A stretch of DNA of 64,000 nt from Gluconobacter cerinus (GCF_002723935.1 NZ_BEWM01000002.1:620001-684000), one strand, 5' to 3'; shown: positions 1-8,553, numbered from the stretch's first letter. The notes: generated by a model not told the origin, from the letters alone. Numbers and translations are program-made.

Positions 1-1321
1 CGAAGTGCTGCCACATGGCGCCGACAGTATCGAGCGGACGGCCCCACGCTTTGCCCGTATCAATCATGCCGACCCATGTATGGTCTCGCATGGCGACGGT
101 CTTGCCGTCACTGTACATGGCGCCCGCCATAAGGATCAGACCGTTGGTATCACCGGGCCCGTTGCGCATCAGCATCTGATCCATGATCAGCCACGCACTG
201 TTTCGCCCGGCTTCATAGCGGCGAGGTAGGCCGGTCTGCTGCCACGAGTTCCCGTGAATGTCTTCGTACAGGTTCAGATAGCGTGAATTGTCGTAGGAAT
301 ATCCAAGCTCGTAATGACCAACGAGATGGTTTTTCCCAAAACGGGGAATCCAGCCGATTTCGACAGGCGTAGAGAACTTCCCTAGCCCCGATTGCGCCCA
401 GGACCAACCGGAAATGCCGCCGTTGTAAGCATGCGGGCTTACGGCGAAGAGGCCACCCATAATGTATGTATTGGCCGTTGGCATGACCCGGGCAATGGCT
501 GCAAGGTTACCGGACGGCCAGTCGCGGTTGCCTTCCGTGTACTTATTTGGTGCTGGATTTCCGCAGACGGCGACGTTCATGAAGTCGCAGAAAAGTGGCG
601 AGGCAGCAAAGAAAGAACCGACCGGAATCCAGCCAGCGCTGATGTCGATACGGTTATGGTAGAAGGATGCCTCTCCATACATCGACACGAGATGCGCTAC
701 GACGTTGCCACGTGCACCATAGATTTCCTGCACGGGCGCAATGGAATCCCCGAACATCCGGGAAACGTTCTGGCCATGTCCGTTGACGATCAGCGTATGC
801 GTCCAGAAGTTTTTGATACCGGCCATTTTGTCCCAGTCGATATCCACTTCGACGCCGACCTGCCCCGTATCCGAATAGGCGCGGTCTTTACCGCCCGTCA
901 CATTGCCGGCGAATTCTTCGTTAACTGCAGCGAGGAGATGAATGCCATGATTGACAAGCCACGGCTGGATGCCGCCCCAGTCTCCGAAGAAATGCTGTGA
1001 TCCCATGGGGGCTGCGAAAAACGCACCAGGGTCTTCAACTTCGTCAGGAGTGCCAGCGCTGCGTACGCCGCGCATGTTGTTTTGCAGGATGGGAACGCGT
1101 CGCCCTGTATCCATAGGGTGAGACGTCAGTTCGGATTTGCTGTTGCCTGCCGAGGGTTCCGCCGACGGGCCTGCCGTCGGGGTTGAACCTGAAGGCGAGG
1201 CCGACTGACCCCAGGCTTGGCCTGGCGCAAAAGCCAGTGTCGAGGCGGACAGGAGTCCCAGAAAAACGGTCCGCAGATGTCCGGAACGAAAAAGGCGAGC
1301 GTGATCAGTCAGCACGACCAT
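1..1321 (-). CDS. oprB: OprB-type carbohydrate-selective porin, partial (C-terminus beyond left edge)
   Basis: The frame is open on the minus strand from an ATG at 1321 to the window edge, about 440 codons, so the end of the gene is missing. The N-terminus has a basic start, a hydrophobic stretch (TVFLGLLSASTLAFA) and a likely signal peptidase site near residue 38, followed by a Ser/Pro/Gly-rich linker. The segment FFGDWGGIQPWLVNHGI matches the start of the OprB family barrel, and the rest alternates aromatic and polar residues as in outer-membrane strands. OprB porins admit glucose and other sugars or polyols through the outer membrane, which suits a sugar-oxidising acetic acid bacterium. 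Plus-strand frames over this stretch are shadows. Family assignment is firm; the exact substrate is inferred. Confidence 0.88.
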   Translation of the reverse strand, partial: MVVLTDHARLFRSGHLRTVFLGLLSASTLAFAPGQAWGQSASPSGSTPTAGPSAEPSAGNSKSELTSHPMDTGRRVPILQNNMRGVRSAGTPDEVEDPGAFFAAPMGSQHFFGDWGGIQPWLVNHGIHLLAAVNEEFAGNVTGGKDRAYSDTGQVGVEVDIDWDKMAGIKNFWTHTLIVNGHGQNVSRMFGDSIAPVQEIYGARGNVVAHLVSMYGEASFYHNRIDISAGWIPVGSFFAASPLFCDFMNVAVCGNPAPNKYTEGNRDWPSGNLAAIARVMPTANTYIMGGLFAVSPHAYNGGISGWSWAQSGLGKFSTPVEIGWIPRFGKNHLVGHYELGYSYDNSRYLNLYEDIHGNSWQQTGLPRRYEAGRNSAWLIMDQMLMRNGPGDTNGLILMAGAMYSDGKTVAMRDHTWVGMIDTGKAWGRPLDTVGAMWQHF

Positions 1322-1621
1322 AAGGCAGCGAATCTCTCTTCTGTCTGATGATGGCGAACAGGAAGACGGTCTTCTTCGAAGACTTTCCCACAGGGTGGGG
1401 CGAAGAAAATGAATTCCAATTTATGGAGTGAGAGGTGGTGTGTCGCAGACCGTCCGACCCGCTGTCAATGCGTGCAAGGGAACTAAAATGGTTTGGTCTT
1501 TGACCATGAGAAGTGTGACATTGTGTGGATGGAGACCATCATGGTCCAGATAAAGGGCAACTCCCGGAGCATTATGGCGTAAGACAATCTCTTGATTTTT
1601 TGTTTTTTTACAGGAGGCAGC
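1322..1621. promoter_or_regulatory. Divergent intergenic region between oprB and the POTRA gene
   Basis: These 300 bases separate the divergent oprB and POTRA-protein genes and have no convincing gene. Three copies of a hexamer lie at 1362-1383 as GAAGAC, G, GTCTTC, TTC, GAAGAC, forming two overlapping inverted repeats about 40 bases upstream of the oprB start. The POTRA gene side ends with an AT-rich, T-rich stretch and a strong ribosome binding site (AGGAGG at about 1612). Promoters for both genes are expected here, but no confident -35/-10 pair is called. Confidence 0.45.
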
Positions 1622-2278
1622 ATGAGGTTCTCTCGTTCCATGCTGACACGTGCAGGAGTGGGTCTTGCCGTGGGAGCGATTTTAACGACCGGTTCGGTTC
1701 TGGCCGAGCCCGCTACAGGTCCAGTCGCTCCCCCACCTGTTCCCGCTCTCGATTCCCCTCTTCAACTGGGCTCGGTGTCTGTGGAGGGAAACAAGCGTGT
1801 TCCATCTGCGGATATTCTCGCAGCATTCGGCTATCACGACGGTCAGAACGTCACACGTGCGAAGCTGGCAGACGCACAGAAGCAGGTCGCGACGCTGTAT
1901 CAGTCACGCGGCGTTGGGGCGGACCTTGGTGAGCAGTTGCATATCTCCGCCAACAAGGTGGATGTGAAGCTGCTGATGAGGGAGCACGATCAAAGGACTG
2001 CCGAGGTTGGCACTGCTGGGCTGATTGTGGATAAGGTCGCTTTCGAGGGGAACCGAAAAGTACCAACGCCTGCTCTGGCAGCAGCAACTACCCTTCAGGA
2101 TGGCGCAGCGATCTCGGATCAGGCTTTGGCTGCGGACGAAGTGGCGATCGAGAAAGTCTATCGGGAAAACAAGCTCGGCGCTCAGATCCAGCCACAGGTG
2201 GTTTATCCGAACCATGACAATCATCTGGTTCTGGTCTGGCAGATCCGTGAGCAGAGCCCGCGCTCAGACGGAGAGTAA
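1622..2278 (+). CDS. Exported protein with two POTRA-like domains and no beta-barrel
   Basis: The product has 218 residues. A signal peptide covers about residues 1-29, ending at SVLAEP, followed by a Pro-rich linker. Two POTRA-like repeats follow: residues 48-120 begin with LGSVSVEGNKRVPSADIL, and residues 135-212 begin with VDKVAFEGNRKVPTPAL. POTRA domains are periplasmic chaperone or docking modules of BamA, TamA and two-partner secretion transporters, normally fused to an outer-membrane barrel. No barrel is present here and the frame ends cleanly at residue 218. The start at 1622 is chosen because AGGAGG precedes it by a few bases and it gives a clean signal peptide. The gene stands alone between oprB and a converging gene. 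The function is not known; a periplasmic accessory of outer-membrane assembly is a guess. Confidence 0.75.
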   Translation: MRFSRSMLTRAGVGLAVGAILTTGSVLAEPATGPVAPPPVPALDSPLQLGSVSVEGNKRVPSADILAAFGYHDGQNVTRAKLADAQKQVATLYQSRGVGADLGEQLHISANKVDVKLLMREHDQRTAEVGTAGLIVDKVAFEGNRKVPTPALAAATTLQDGAAISDQALAADEVAIEKVYRENKLGAQIQPQVVYPNHDNHLVLVWQIREQSPRSDGE

Positions 2279-2291
2279 CCCACCTGAAGAA

Positions 2292-2900
2292 TTAGGTCAG
2301 GGTCTCCGGATCCAATGACTGGGGGGTCAGGACACCCGGAAGATAAAGTGGGTGCTCTGGCCGTCCTGTCTTGCTCAATCTTAATGCCGTCACCTTCACG
2401 CCATGGTGCGCCAGCATTCGGGCTACAGCAGTGCCCCGAGGTCTAAGTGCCTTGGCCTGAGGGGCGCCGTAAGCCAGCACGACAAGATCAGCTGCCTTCG
2501 CCATTTCAAGAAGATGCCTGTCGTTGTCGGGGCCAATGGGATCATCGACTTCCAGAAGGCGTTTCTGATCCGTGCAGCGATAGGCAAAACTGTTGCCGAC
2601 GAAAATTCCGCCATAACCCCATGCACGCGCATAGCGCTGGCATTTGGCGACCGTTCGGTCGTCCCCGAGTTCTGTGGCGACTGACGGGTTCATCATCAGC
2701 CACATGACCATGGGTTTCGTCTCGTCCCATACGCGCTTCAAGGTGTAACGGTAACAGTCGCCCGGGCCGTCGTAGAGGGCTGTACTGATGACGTCTTCCG
2801 AAAGACGAAGTGGCCGTGAATCACCAACGTGATGCTGCCCAAAAAGGTCAGCAGGCTCCCCTCCGCTCTGGAACGGTGTGGAGCGGGAAGGGCGCGACAT
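2292..2900 (-). CDS. DUF1643 family protein
   Basis: The product has 202 residues and matches the DUF1643 family. Visible family features are the central segment KPMVMWLMMNPSVAT, then GDDRTVAKCQRYARAWGYG, GGIFVGNSFAYRCTD, and a later Rossmann-like stretch DLVVLAYG. These proteins are small, cytosolic and of unknown biochemical role. There is no signal peptide. The gene converges with the POTRA gene, whose stop is 13 bases away, and lies downstream of the peroxiredoxin gene on the same strand with about 26 bases between, so it could be co-transcribed. The family call is reasonably sure; nothing in the sequence shows a function. Confidence 0.75.
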   Translation of the reverse strand: MSRPSRSTPFQSGGEPADLFGQHHVGDSRPLRLSEDVISTALYDGPGDCYRYTLKRVWDETKPMVMWLMMNPSVATELGDDRTVAKCQRYARAWGYGGIFVGNSFAYRCTDQKRLLEVDDPIGPDNDRHLLEMAKAADLVVLAYGAPQAKALRPRGTAVARMLAHHGVKVTALRLSKTGRPEHPLYLPGVLTPQSLDPETLT

Positions 2901-2926
2901 AGAAGATATTCCGATATTTGGTAAGC

Positions 2927-3472
2927 TTAGTGGGCAGCCTGAAGCGCCTTGACGGCAGCCAGTGTGCGCTCGACGTGGCCATCCGGGGACATGGATGCAT
3001 AGGAGAGGGCAACATGCCCATCCGGCGCAATCACGTAAGAGGTGCGGCTGGCCATATGCAGAAGAGGCATTTTGGCCTTGTAGGAATTGGTGATGGTCCC
3101 GTCAGGATCCGCGGCAACGGGAAATGCGCTCCGGCATTCACTGACGGAGAAACGGGTCAACTTGTCGATCGGGTCCATGGAGATCCCGATAACCGTTGCG
3201 CCCATCGCCTTGAATTCGGGAACAGCCTCGGCGAATTCATGCGCCTCGATGGTGCAGCCTTTGGTGAAGGCGGCAGGGTAAAAATAAAGGACGACCGGAC
3301 CCGTTTTTAAGGCCTCGGCCAGATGGTAGCTGAACTCATGTCCTGCCATGCTCGCCTTGGCAGTAAAGTCTGGAGCATGGGCTCCTGTTTCCAGAGCAGC
3401 GTGAGCTGGAGAAGGGAGGGTGCCAATCATGGCAAGGGCACAGAAAGCAGAAATTGGCAGAAAGCGACGCAT
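2927..3472 (-). CDS. Exported peroxiredoxin (AhpC/TSA, BCP-like)
   Basis: The product has 181 residues. The chosen start at 3472 (MRRFLPISAF) gives a signal peptide ending at about residue 25 (SPAHA/AL); the frame is open upstream but that extension would bury the signal. The thioredoxin-fold peroxiredoxin motif is FYPAAFTKGCTIEA, with the peroxidatic cysteine at about residue 73 and the family Thr three residues before it. A second cysteine at about 113 (SECRSAF) could be the resolving residue. Bcp/PrxQ-type enzymes reduce peroxides using thioredoxin-like partners. The gene lies 31 bases downstream of the lytic transglycosylase gene on the same strand, probably in one transcript. Export to the periplasm is unusual for Bcp-like enzymes and would protect the oxidising periplasm of an acetic acid bacterium. 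Confidence 0.85.
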   Translation of the reverse strand: MRRFLPISAFCALAMIGTLPSPAHAALETGAHAPDFTAKASMAGHEFSYHLAEALKTGPVVLYFYPAAFTKGCTIEAHEFAEAVPEFKAMGATVIGISMDPIDKLTRFSVSECRSAFPVAADPDGTITNSYKAKMPLLHMASRTSYVIAPDGHVALSYASMSPDGHVERTLAAVKALQAAH

Positions 3473-3503
3473 AGGATGTGCTCTGTTCCCTGAAAGTAAC
3501 GGT

Positions 3504-4898
3504 TTAGAATGCGCCGGGCGGAACCACGACGCATGGTGAACCGTGCGGCAGACGGTGGCAGGCCGCAAGAGCATTTTCATGTGTCAGGCCGGTCAGGCGG
3601 GCACGATAGAGGTGTCCCTTGCCTGTTTTGACGCTGGCAACCTGTGTTCTCGCAGACGCGACAACTGCTCCGCCCTGACTATGAGCCTGAGACGCGGCTG
3701 AAGTGGCCTGTCCGGAATTGGCAAATGCGCCGACCTGAATGGCCCATGTTTTGGGGCCACTCGTTTCCTGTGGTGCGGCGATGGTGGCGTGATGCATTGT
3801 CGGTGCAGGGGAAGACAGTCGGTACTGCTGTCGTGAAGCAGGCATGACGGCCATGATCGGCTGGGGCTGCAAATGGTGCCCCATCGGAATTTCCTGCGCC
3901 GTGACCTGGCTGTCGGCCAGTTCGGTATCCATGCTGTTTGCGACGGGTGGGTGATAGGCCACTTTCTGCACAGTGGGAGCTGGTGATGTGATACCCCGCG
4001 CTGCCCACGCCGCGCTGACACTGTTTGGTTCTACCGGTGCGGCAGAGGCTACAACCACAGGCGCTGCGGGAGCGGCGGGTGTGGCGGGTGTTTCGGACAC
4101 GGTCTCATCCGAAGACGAGCTATCGTCAGATGAACTGTCTGCTGATGAATCCTTGTGAGACCAGGCGGCCCGGATCGACTGGCTGGCAGGAGTGGTGGGT
4201 GCAGTATTTTCTGCGACCTGGATCTGGGCATTCGGATCATGCTGGGAGACCAAAAGGTCTGCGGCCGACCGGTTGTGAGGCGTTACGCCTGCGATGCGTG
4301 GACCGATTGCTGCCACATAGCGGCGTGTTTCGCGCGGCAGCGGACGTCCGCGACGCAGGTAGCTGTCGAGGCTTCCAGGGCCATCGTTGTAGGCAGCGAG
4401 AAATCCCGGAGAACCATAGATTTCGTACATCTGTCGAAGATATGCCGTGCCTGCGAGAATGTTATCATGCGGATCAAACGGGTCGTCGCCGAGGCCGTAT
4501 TGTTGGCGCATGTCATCATAAGTTGGCGGCATAAGCTGTAACAGGCCCATGGCACCCGGCGTCGAAGTGATGAAATTGCCATTATGGTCGTAAAGGTGGC
4601 CGCCAGACTCCTGCTGCATGACCGCCCTGATCCATGCTTCTGGAATATCGAACCGAGCAGAGGCTTCCTGAATGTATGGCCCCCATGGATCGCTGGGTGG
4701 GCCAGGCGGAGCGTAATAGGATTTCGCGTGAGCGCGATATTTCGCGGCTTCCTGAGAGACCGGAACCTGAGAGGTCGAACTCATGTCGGGTGTACCGGCG
4801 CAGGCCGCGAGAAGGCCGATCAGACCAAGTGCCAGACCGGAACGGAGAGCGGTCAACGGGCGAAGAGTGGTCTGGAACGGCACGGCGGGTCTGGGCAT
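3504..4898 (-). CDS. Lipoprotein lytic transglycosylase with SLT and SPOR domains
   Basis: The product has 464 residues. The start at 4898 places a hydrophobic segment and lipobox (LLAAC, Cys33) at the N-terminus. An SLT transglycosylase domain spans about residues 75-200, with the catalytic Glu97 in QQESGG and the typical GAMGLLQLMPPTY. A long Ser/Ala/Pro-rich, low-complexity region follows (about 230-385). A C-terminal SPOR domain begins at about 390 (KTWAIQVGAFANSGQA). SLT domains cleave peptidoglycan between MurNAc and GlcNAc, and SPOR domains bind denuded glycan at the septum. The protein is therefore probably an RlpA/MltC-like wall remodeller anchored in a membrane leaflet. The peroxiredoxin gene follows 31 bases later on the same strand. 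Confidence 0.9.
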   Translation of the reverse strand: MPRPAVPFQTTLRPLTALRSGLALGLIGLLAACAGTPDMSSTSQVPVSQEAAKYRAHAKSYYAPPGPPSDPWGPYIQEASARFDIPEAWIRAVMQQESGGHLYDHNGNFITSTPGAMGLLQLMPPTYDDMRQQYGLGDDPFDPHDNILAGTAYLRQMYEIYGSPGFLAAYNDGPGSLDSYLRRGRPLPRETRRYVAAIGPRIAGVTPHNRSAADLLVSQHDPNAQIQVAENTAPTTPASQSIRAAWSHKDSSADSSSDDSSSSDETVSETPATPAAPAAPVVVASAAPVEPNSVSAAWAARGITSPAPTVQKVAYHPPVANSMDTELADSQVTAQEIPMGHHLQPQPIMAVMPASRQQYRLSSPAPTMHHATIAAPQETSGPKTWAIQVGAFANSGQATSAASQAHSQGGAVVASARTQVASVKTGKGHLYRARLTGLTHENALAACHRLPHGSPCVVVPPGAF

Positions 4899-5107
4899 CG
4901 GGGCAGGGTACCTGACAAGGGAAGAACTGTCGCAACCCCCAGACAATACACAGGGATTACGGCAAAACTAGGAAAAATGACGAAAGGTTTACGTTTGTCG
5001 CCTACTTTTTCGCTTCGAAGCTGTTCGACGAGAGATGGTGAAAGGGTGCTTCTTCATCAAGGGGAAGACTGCTTGCGGGAACAGAGTCTATCGGCTAGGC
5101 GAACCAG

Positions 5108-5989
5108 ATGAACTCATCTGCCCCGGCCCCCAAAGAGCCAGAGATGCAACGGCTACCGAAGCATGATCTGAGCCCGCTGAAGTTCGACCAGCGTCGCGGG
5201 AGCCCCGCTGCCCGGGCCTGGGATGATTTTCGCGGAGCCTCCAAGCTCTGGCGTCTGGGCGTTATGCTGGGATGGTTGGACATCAAGCTTCGCTATCGCG
5301 GATCAGCGTTGGGTCCATTCTGGCTGACCATTACATCCGCCATCATGGTTGCATCCATGGGCGTTCTGTACAGTCGCCTCTTTCATCAGGATATGAAGGT
5401 TTACCTGCCGTTTCTGGCGCTCTCCCTGACGCTTTGGCAAACGGGGTTATCGAGCCTCCTTCAGGAATCCTGCACCAGTTTTCTGGATGCAGAAAGCATC
5501 ATACGCTCCAGTCGTCTTCCTTTGCTGCTTCAGGCCATTCGGGTTGTGGTCCGTAATGCGATCGTCTTTGCTCACAACATCATAGTGCCTGTGGGTGTTT
5601 TCGCGATCTACCATGTCTGGCCGGGGTCTACGGCGTTGTTGGCGCTTCCTTCACTCCTGCTATGGGGACTGGACGGATTTGCGGCCTGTATGCTGCTGGG
5701 CTCGCTCTGTGCGAGGTTTCGGGATGTGCCACCGATTATTGGGGCGCTCCTTCAGATCGTGTTCTACGTAACGCCTGTCATTTGGCAGCCGCAGCAGCTG
5801 GCGGGGAAAGCGCGGTATCTTCTGTACAATCCGTTTTATGCTCTGCTGGAAGTCGTTCGTGCTCCGCTGTTAGGGCACATTCCTTCGATCGGCGTCTGGC
5901 TTGTGGCTCTGCTGACGAGTGCTGTCTTCTGGGTTATCGCGATATGGGCTTTCGTCCGTGTGCGCTCACGGCTGGTATTCTGGATCTGA
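5108..5989 (+). CDS. wzm: ABC-2 type polysaccharide export permease (Wzm-like)
   Basis: The product has 293 residues. A cytoplasmic N-terminus is followed by about six membrane segments in the ABC-2 pattern, including the cytoplasmic-loop signature DIKLRYRGSALGPFWLTITS typical of Wzm/KpsM/TagG permeases. The C-terminal half has YVTPVIWQPQQL and YNPFYALLEVVRAPLLG, also family hallmarks. The ATPase gene follows after one base, so the two form an exporter for a polysaccharide such as an O-antigen or related glycan. An internal ATG at 5144 is an alternative start. No glycosyltransferase genes adjoin, so the exported polymer cannot be named. A second, unrelated exporter of this class lies at 43.9-46.9 kb. 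Confidence 0.88.
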   Translation: MNSSAPAPKEPEMQRLPKHDLSPLKFDQRRGSPAARAWDDFRGASKLWRLGVMLGWLDIKLRYRGSALGPFWLTITSAIMVASMGVLYSRLFHQDMKVYLPFLALSLTLWQTGLSSLLQESCTSFLDAESIIRSSRLPLLLQAIRVVVRNAIVFAHNIIVPVGVFAIYHVWPGSTALLALPSLLLWGLDGFAACMLLGSLCARFRDVPPIIGALLQIVFYVTPVIWQPQQLAGKARYLLYNPFYALLEVVRAPLLGHIPSIGVWLVALLTSAVFWVIAIWAFVRVRSRLVFWI

Positions 5990-5990
5990 C

Positions 5991-6773
5991 ATGACGCATA
6001 TCCGCCTTGAGAATCTCTCCCTGTCGTTCCCGGTTCTGCACGGGGCTTCTCGCTCTCTGAAGAAAACCCTGCTGGCGCGTGCCAAGGCCACCGTCACGAA
6101 GCCTGCATCTGTTGGCGGAAGAATGCGTCTCGGTGCAGTCGCCTCGGATGCCGTGCTCGTGCAGGCGCTGTCAGGGCTGACATTTCAGATCAATGGAGGT
6201 GAGCGCATCGGCCTGATCGGCCATAACGGCGCTGGTAAAACAACGCTCCTGCGTGTGCTGGCTGGTATCTATGAAACAGATGATGGCTATCTGGACATCG
6301 AGGGCGACAGTCATGCGCTCATTGATCCGCAGTCTGGCATGAACCCGGAGTTAAGTGGGCGCGAAAACCTCAATCTCTTTGCATGTCGCATTGGTTTGCC
6401 CAAAGGGCAGCTTCCAGCTTTGGAAGCCGACGTCGAAGCCTTTGCGGAGCTGGGACCGTTTTTTGATCTGCCCGTTCGACTCTACTCGTCCGGGATGAGC
6501 ATTCGGCTTGGATTTGCTCTGGCTACGGTTCCCCGTCCGCGCATTCTCCTGATGGATGAATGGTTCATGGCAGGGGACCAGCGCTTTCAGGAAAAGGCGA
6601 AGGAACGGATGGCAGGCATGGTTGATGCCGCTGAAATTCTTGTTGTGACATCGCATTCCCTGCCTGTGCTCAAGCAGTGGTGTACGCGCATCCTCTGGAT
6701 GGAAGAGGGGCAGATCCGCATGGATGGTCCGACGGACACTGTGCTTGAGGCATATGAGGCCTCACTGGCCTGA
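5991..6773 (+). CDS. wzt: ABC transporter ATP-binding protein for polysaccharide export (Wzt-like)
   Basis: The product has 260 residues. Walker A GHNGAGKT lies at about 77-84, the ABC signature in the form YSSGMSIRLGFALAT near 165, and Walker B ILLMDE near 185. The start at 5991 follows the permease stop by one base; frame upstream of it is open but overlaps the permease and lacks family similarity. It has no C-terminal carbohydrate-binding extension of the kind seen in Wzt proteins that read O-antigen termini, so it resembles KpsT/RfbB-type subunits of non-capped systems. It energises the permease encoded immediately upstream. Confidence 0.9.
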   Translation: MTHIRLENLSLSFPVLHGASRSLKKTLLARAKATVTKPASVGGRMRLGAVASDAVLVQALSGLTFQINGGERIGLIGHNGAGKTTLLRVLAGIYETDDGYLDIEGDSHALIDPQSGMNPELSGRENLNLFACRIGLPKGQLPALEADVEAFAELGPFFDLPVRLYSSGMSIRLGFALATVPRPRILLMDEWFMAGDQRFQEKAKERMAGMVDAAEILVVTSHSLPVLKQWCTRILWMEEGQIRMDGPTDTVLEAYEASLA

Positions 6774-6851
6774 GGTCAGCTGTTATTTGGTCTGGTCTCA
6801 AGGGTGCGGTAGGATCAACTTCGAGTTTGACCATCACCATGGAGACTAATC

Positions 6852-7070
6852 ATGTCTTATGCCGCTATTGATGCAGCCCGCGTTGCCAAAGCTGCGAAGT
6901 CTGCCCTTCAGACACTTGCCACCGTCAAGGAGCAGTCAGAAGCTCATCAGCGTAAGACGCTTATGATCGAGCGGATCGAAGCCCTCGCCACGGCTGCAGC
7001 TGAAACCAAAGATTGCAATGCGATTACCCTGACATCCGAAGAATTCTGGATGATCTCCAAAAATTGGTAA
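6852..7070 (+). CDS. Small hypothetical protein, 72 residues
   Basis: The start is supported by GGAGAC seven bases upstream of ATG. The protein is Ala- and Lys-rich at the N-terminus, is predicted helical through about residue 55, and ends in SEEFWMISKNW. It has no signal peptide, membrane segment or recognised domain. The gene lies between the Wzt-like gene and a converging VOC gene, with its own short upstream region. A small structural or regulatory protein is possible; no function is visible. Confidence 0.5.
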   Translation: MSYAAIDAARVAKAAKSALQTLATVKEQSEAHQRKTLMIERIEALATAAAETKDCNAITLTSEEFWMISKNW

Positions 7071-7104
7071 AAGCCGGCAGGGCAGGCGGGTCAACACCCG
7101 CCTG

Positions 7105-7497
7105 TTAGCCTTGGTAAGAGGCAATTTCCACAAGGTTGCCGTCCGGGTCCCGGCAATATACCGAAGTGATCGGTCCCAGTGCGCCCAGGCGCGAAACCGG
7201 ACCTTCCACAACGACAACACCGCATTTTTCGAGATGCCGCACCACATCGTCACTTGAGATAGCTGTTGTGAAGCAAAGGTCGGATGTGCCGGGCTGAGCG
7301 CCTTCGGCCGTTTCCCAACCTTCTGATCCTTCAGGGCGAAGATTGATCTTCTGGCCGCCGAAGCAGAGAGCAACACGGTTATTACGGCCGTATTCCTCAA
7401 TATCCATGCCCAGAACCCGCTGGTACCAGGATGCCGAAACAGTTCTGTCCCGTACGGTCAGAACGATATGGTCAAGGCGATCAACGGTAAAGCGCAT
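7105..7497 (-). CDS. VOC/glyoxalase-fold protein (GLOD5-like)
   Basis: The product has 130 residues and one vicinal-oxygen-chelate domain. The N-terminal LDHIVLTVRD carries the first metal-ligand His, and the C-terminal YCRDPDGNLVEIASY carries the terminal Glu. The spacing and the WYQRVLGM and FGGQKINL segments resemble the GLOD5 subgroup of VOC proteins, whose substrate is not settled. The protein is cytosolic and single-domain. It converges with the small gene at 6852-7070 and is transcribed away from sspB. The fold is sure; the reaction is unknown. Confidence 0.8.
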   Translation of the reverse strand: MRFTVDRLDHIVLTVRDRTVSASWYQRVLGMDIEEYGRNNRVALCFGGQKINLRPEGSEGWETAEGAQPGTSDLCFTTAISSDDVVRHLEKCGVVVVEGPVSRLGALGPITSVYCRDPDGNLVEIASYQG

Positions 7498-7597
7498 GAT
7501 GGTCCCTCAAGAAAACGGCGCCCGATGGTCCTGATAGTATCATCAGGACGCAGAAACCGTCAGGCCTCGGTGCCCTGTTCGGGCGGGAAAGAATAGC

Positions 7598-8170
7598 TCA
7601 GGTTGGTGGGCGCTTGCGGAATGCCGCCAAGCTGACGACCTCGGCATCTTTCTTCTCTTCCTGAGGGGGCTCTTCGATCGTCACTTCTGGGTGGTGCGCC
7701 GGATCGATGTCATCTGGCTCTACAGCGCCTTCAGGAATCTCGATGTCCTCGTCGTCATCGACCATGCTGCTGACGAAGCGCAGCGCCATCCGGATATGTG
7801 GATCTGCAAAGGCCGTAATGGCGGCAACCGGGATGACGAGGATGCTGCCAACGCCCCCGAACGACAGACCAACGGAAATGACATTCTTTTCGCGATCCAG
7901 CGCCAGATCCCAGAACTGGTGCTGAAGAACGATCGTCATTTCTTCCGGATACTGGGCGCGGAGACGGGACGGAATAATCACGTCCGGACGATTAGTGCGG
8001 AAGGTCAGGTAGAAATGGTGAGCACCGGGAAGTCCCTCAGCCGCAACGTGCTCAATGGCGCGCAGCATGACTTCACGATAGGCGTCTTCCACCCAGTCGT
8101 CATAGGGAAGAAGGCTTTCGGGCAGGTCGTGCTCAAGGCCGTCCTGGCCGGTGTGATCGTCGTCGCTCAT
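7598..8170 (-). CDS. sspB: SspB, ClpXP adaptor for SsrA-tagged proteins (alphaproteobacterial type)
   Basis: The product has 190 residues. The substrate-binding domain occupies about residues 22-140 and contains the family block AAEGLPGAHHFYLTFRT, then YPEEMTIVLQHQFWDL and VGLSFGGVGSILVIP. A long acidic linker follows, and the C-terminus (VVSLAAFRKRPP) resembles the ClpX-binding tail of alpha-type SspB. SspB captures proteins bearing the SsrA degradation tag and delivers them to ClpXP. The tmRNA gene that encodes this tag lies directly upstream on the same strand, separated by a terminator, so tag and adaptor are neighbours. The assignment is strong. Confidence 0.92.
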   Translation of the reverse strand: MSDDDHTGQDGLEHDLPESLLPYDDWVEDAYREVMLRAIEHVAAEGLPGAHHFYLTFRTNRPDVIIPSRLRAQYPEEMTIVLQHQFWDLALDREKNVISVGLSFGGVGSILVIPVAAITAFADPHIRMALRFVSSMVDDDEDIEIPEGAVEPDDIDPAHHPEVTIEEPPQEEKKDAEVVSLAAFRKRPPT

Positions 8171-8245
8171 GGTCGCAGGCCTGATGTTTCAGTCAATCAG
8201 GTCAGGGATGCGACAGACCAGCCAGAATGGCAAGACGTTTTGCAC

Positions 8246-8292
8246 AAAAGGAAAAATGAGGTGGGAGGGCTTCTGTTGCCCGGTGCCCTCCC
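8246..8292 (-). terminator. Terminator after tmRNA
   Basis: On the minus strand a perfect 8-bp stem GGGAGGGC/GCCCTCCC (8285-8292 and 8263-8270) has a 14-base loop, and T-rich sequence follows after about six bases. It sits just after the tmRNA coding piece and before sspB, so it should separate the two transcripts. Part of the hairpin could instead belong to the mature RNA's 3' structure. Confidence 0.6.
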
Positions 8293-8548
8293 GAACCGCG
8301 CTTATCGCTTATGCAGCGACAGCGAGCACCTCAGAGTTATCATTGGCACTTGTAAGTTTAGCCCGATGACGGTGGTACAATACCGGGCAAAAGATAAGTC
8401 TTTACCATGCGCGTCGAGCCTGTTTCGTCCCCACAGATCCCTCTTGCGAGAGATTTTTCCTGGTGGAGACGCCGGGCACTGCCCCCGGGTCCACAACACT
8501 TATTTCACTTACCGTTTATCGCCATAGCCGGGGACGAACCCCTTGCAC
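8293..8548 (-). ncRNA. ssrA: Two-piece (circularly permuted) tmRNA
   Basis: Read on the minus strand, the acceptor piece comes first. A T-stem CCGGG/CCCGG leads into CGTCTCC followed by ACCA, ending at 8461. A 28-base spacer (8433-8460) is followed by the coding piece, which starts at 8432 with GGGGACGAAACAGGCTCGAC; its first seven bases pair with CGTCTCC to make the acceptor stem. The tag reading frame lies at 8309-8347 and encodes ANDNSEVLAVAA then TAA. This order, with the acceptor half before the coding half, is the alphaproteobacterial permuted layout. The RNA rescues stalled ribosomes and tags the products for proteolysis. The tag is short and lacks the EEF stretch common in other alphaproteobacteria. 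The 5' end is set from the predicted promoter and is approximate. Confidence 0.92.
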
Positions 8549-8553
8549 TGCTG

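Noticed and set aside
392-1000. Plus-strand frame of 202 codons
   Set aside because: It is a shadow of the oprB gene on the minus strand, which has a signal peptide and porin features throughout.
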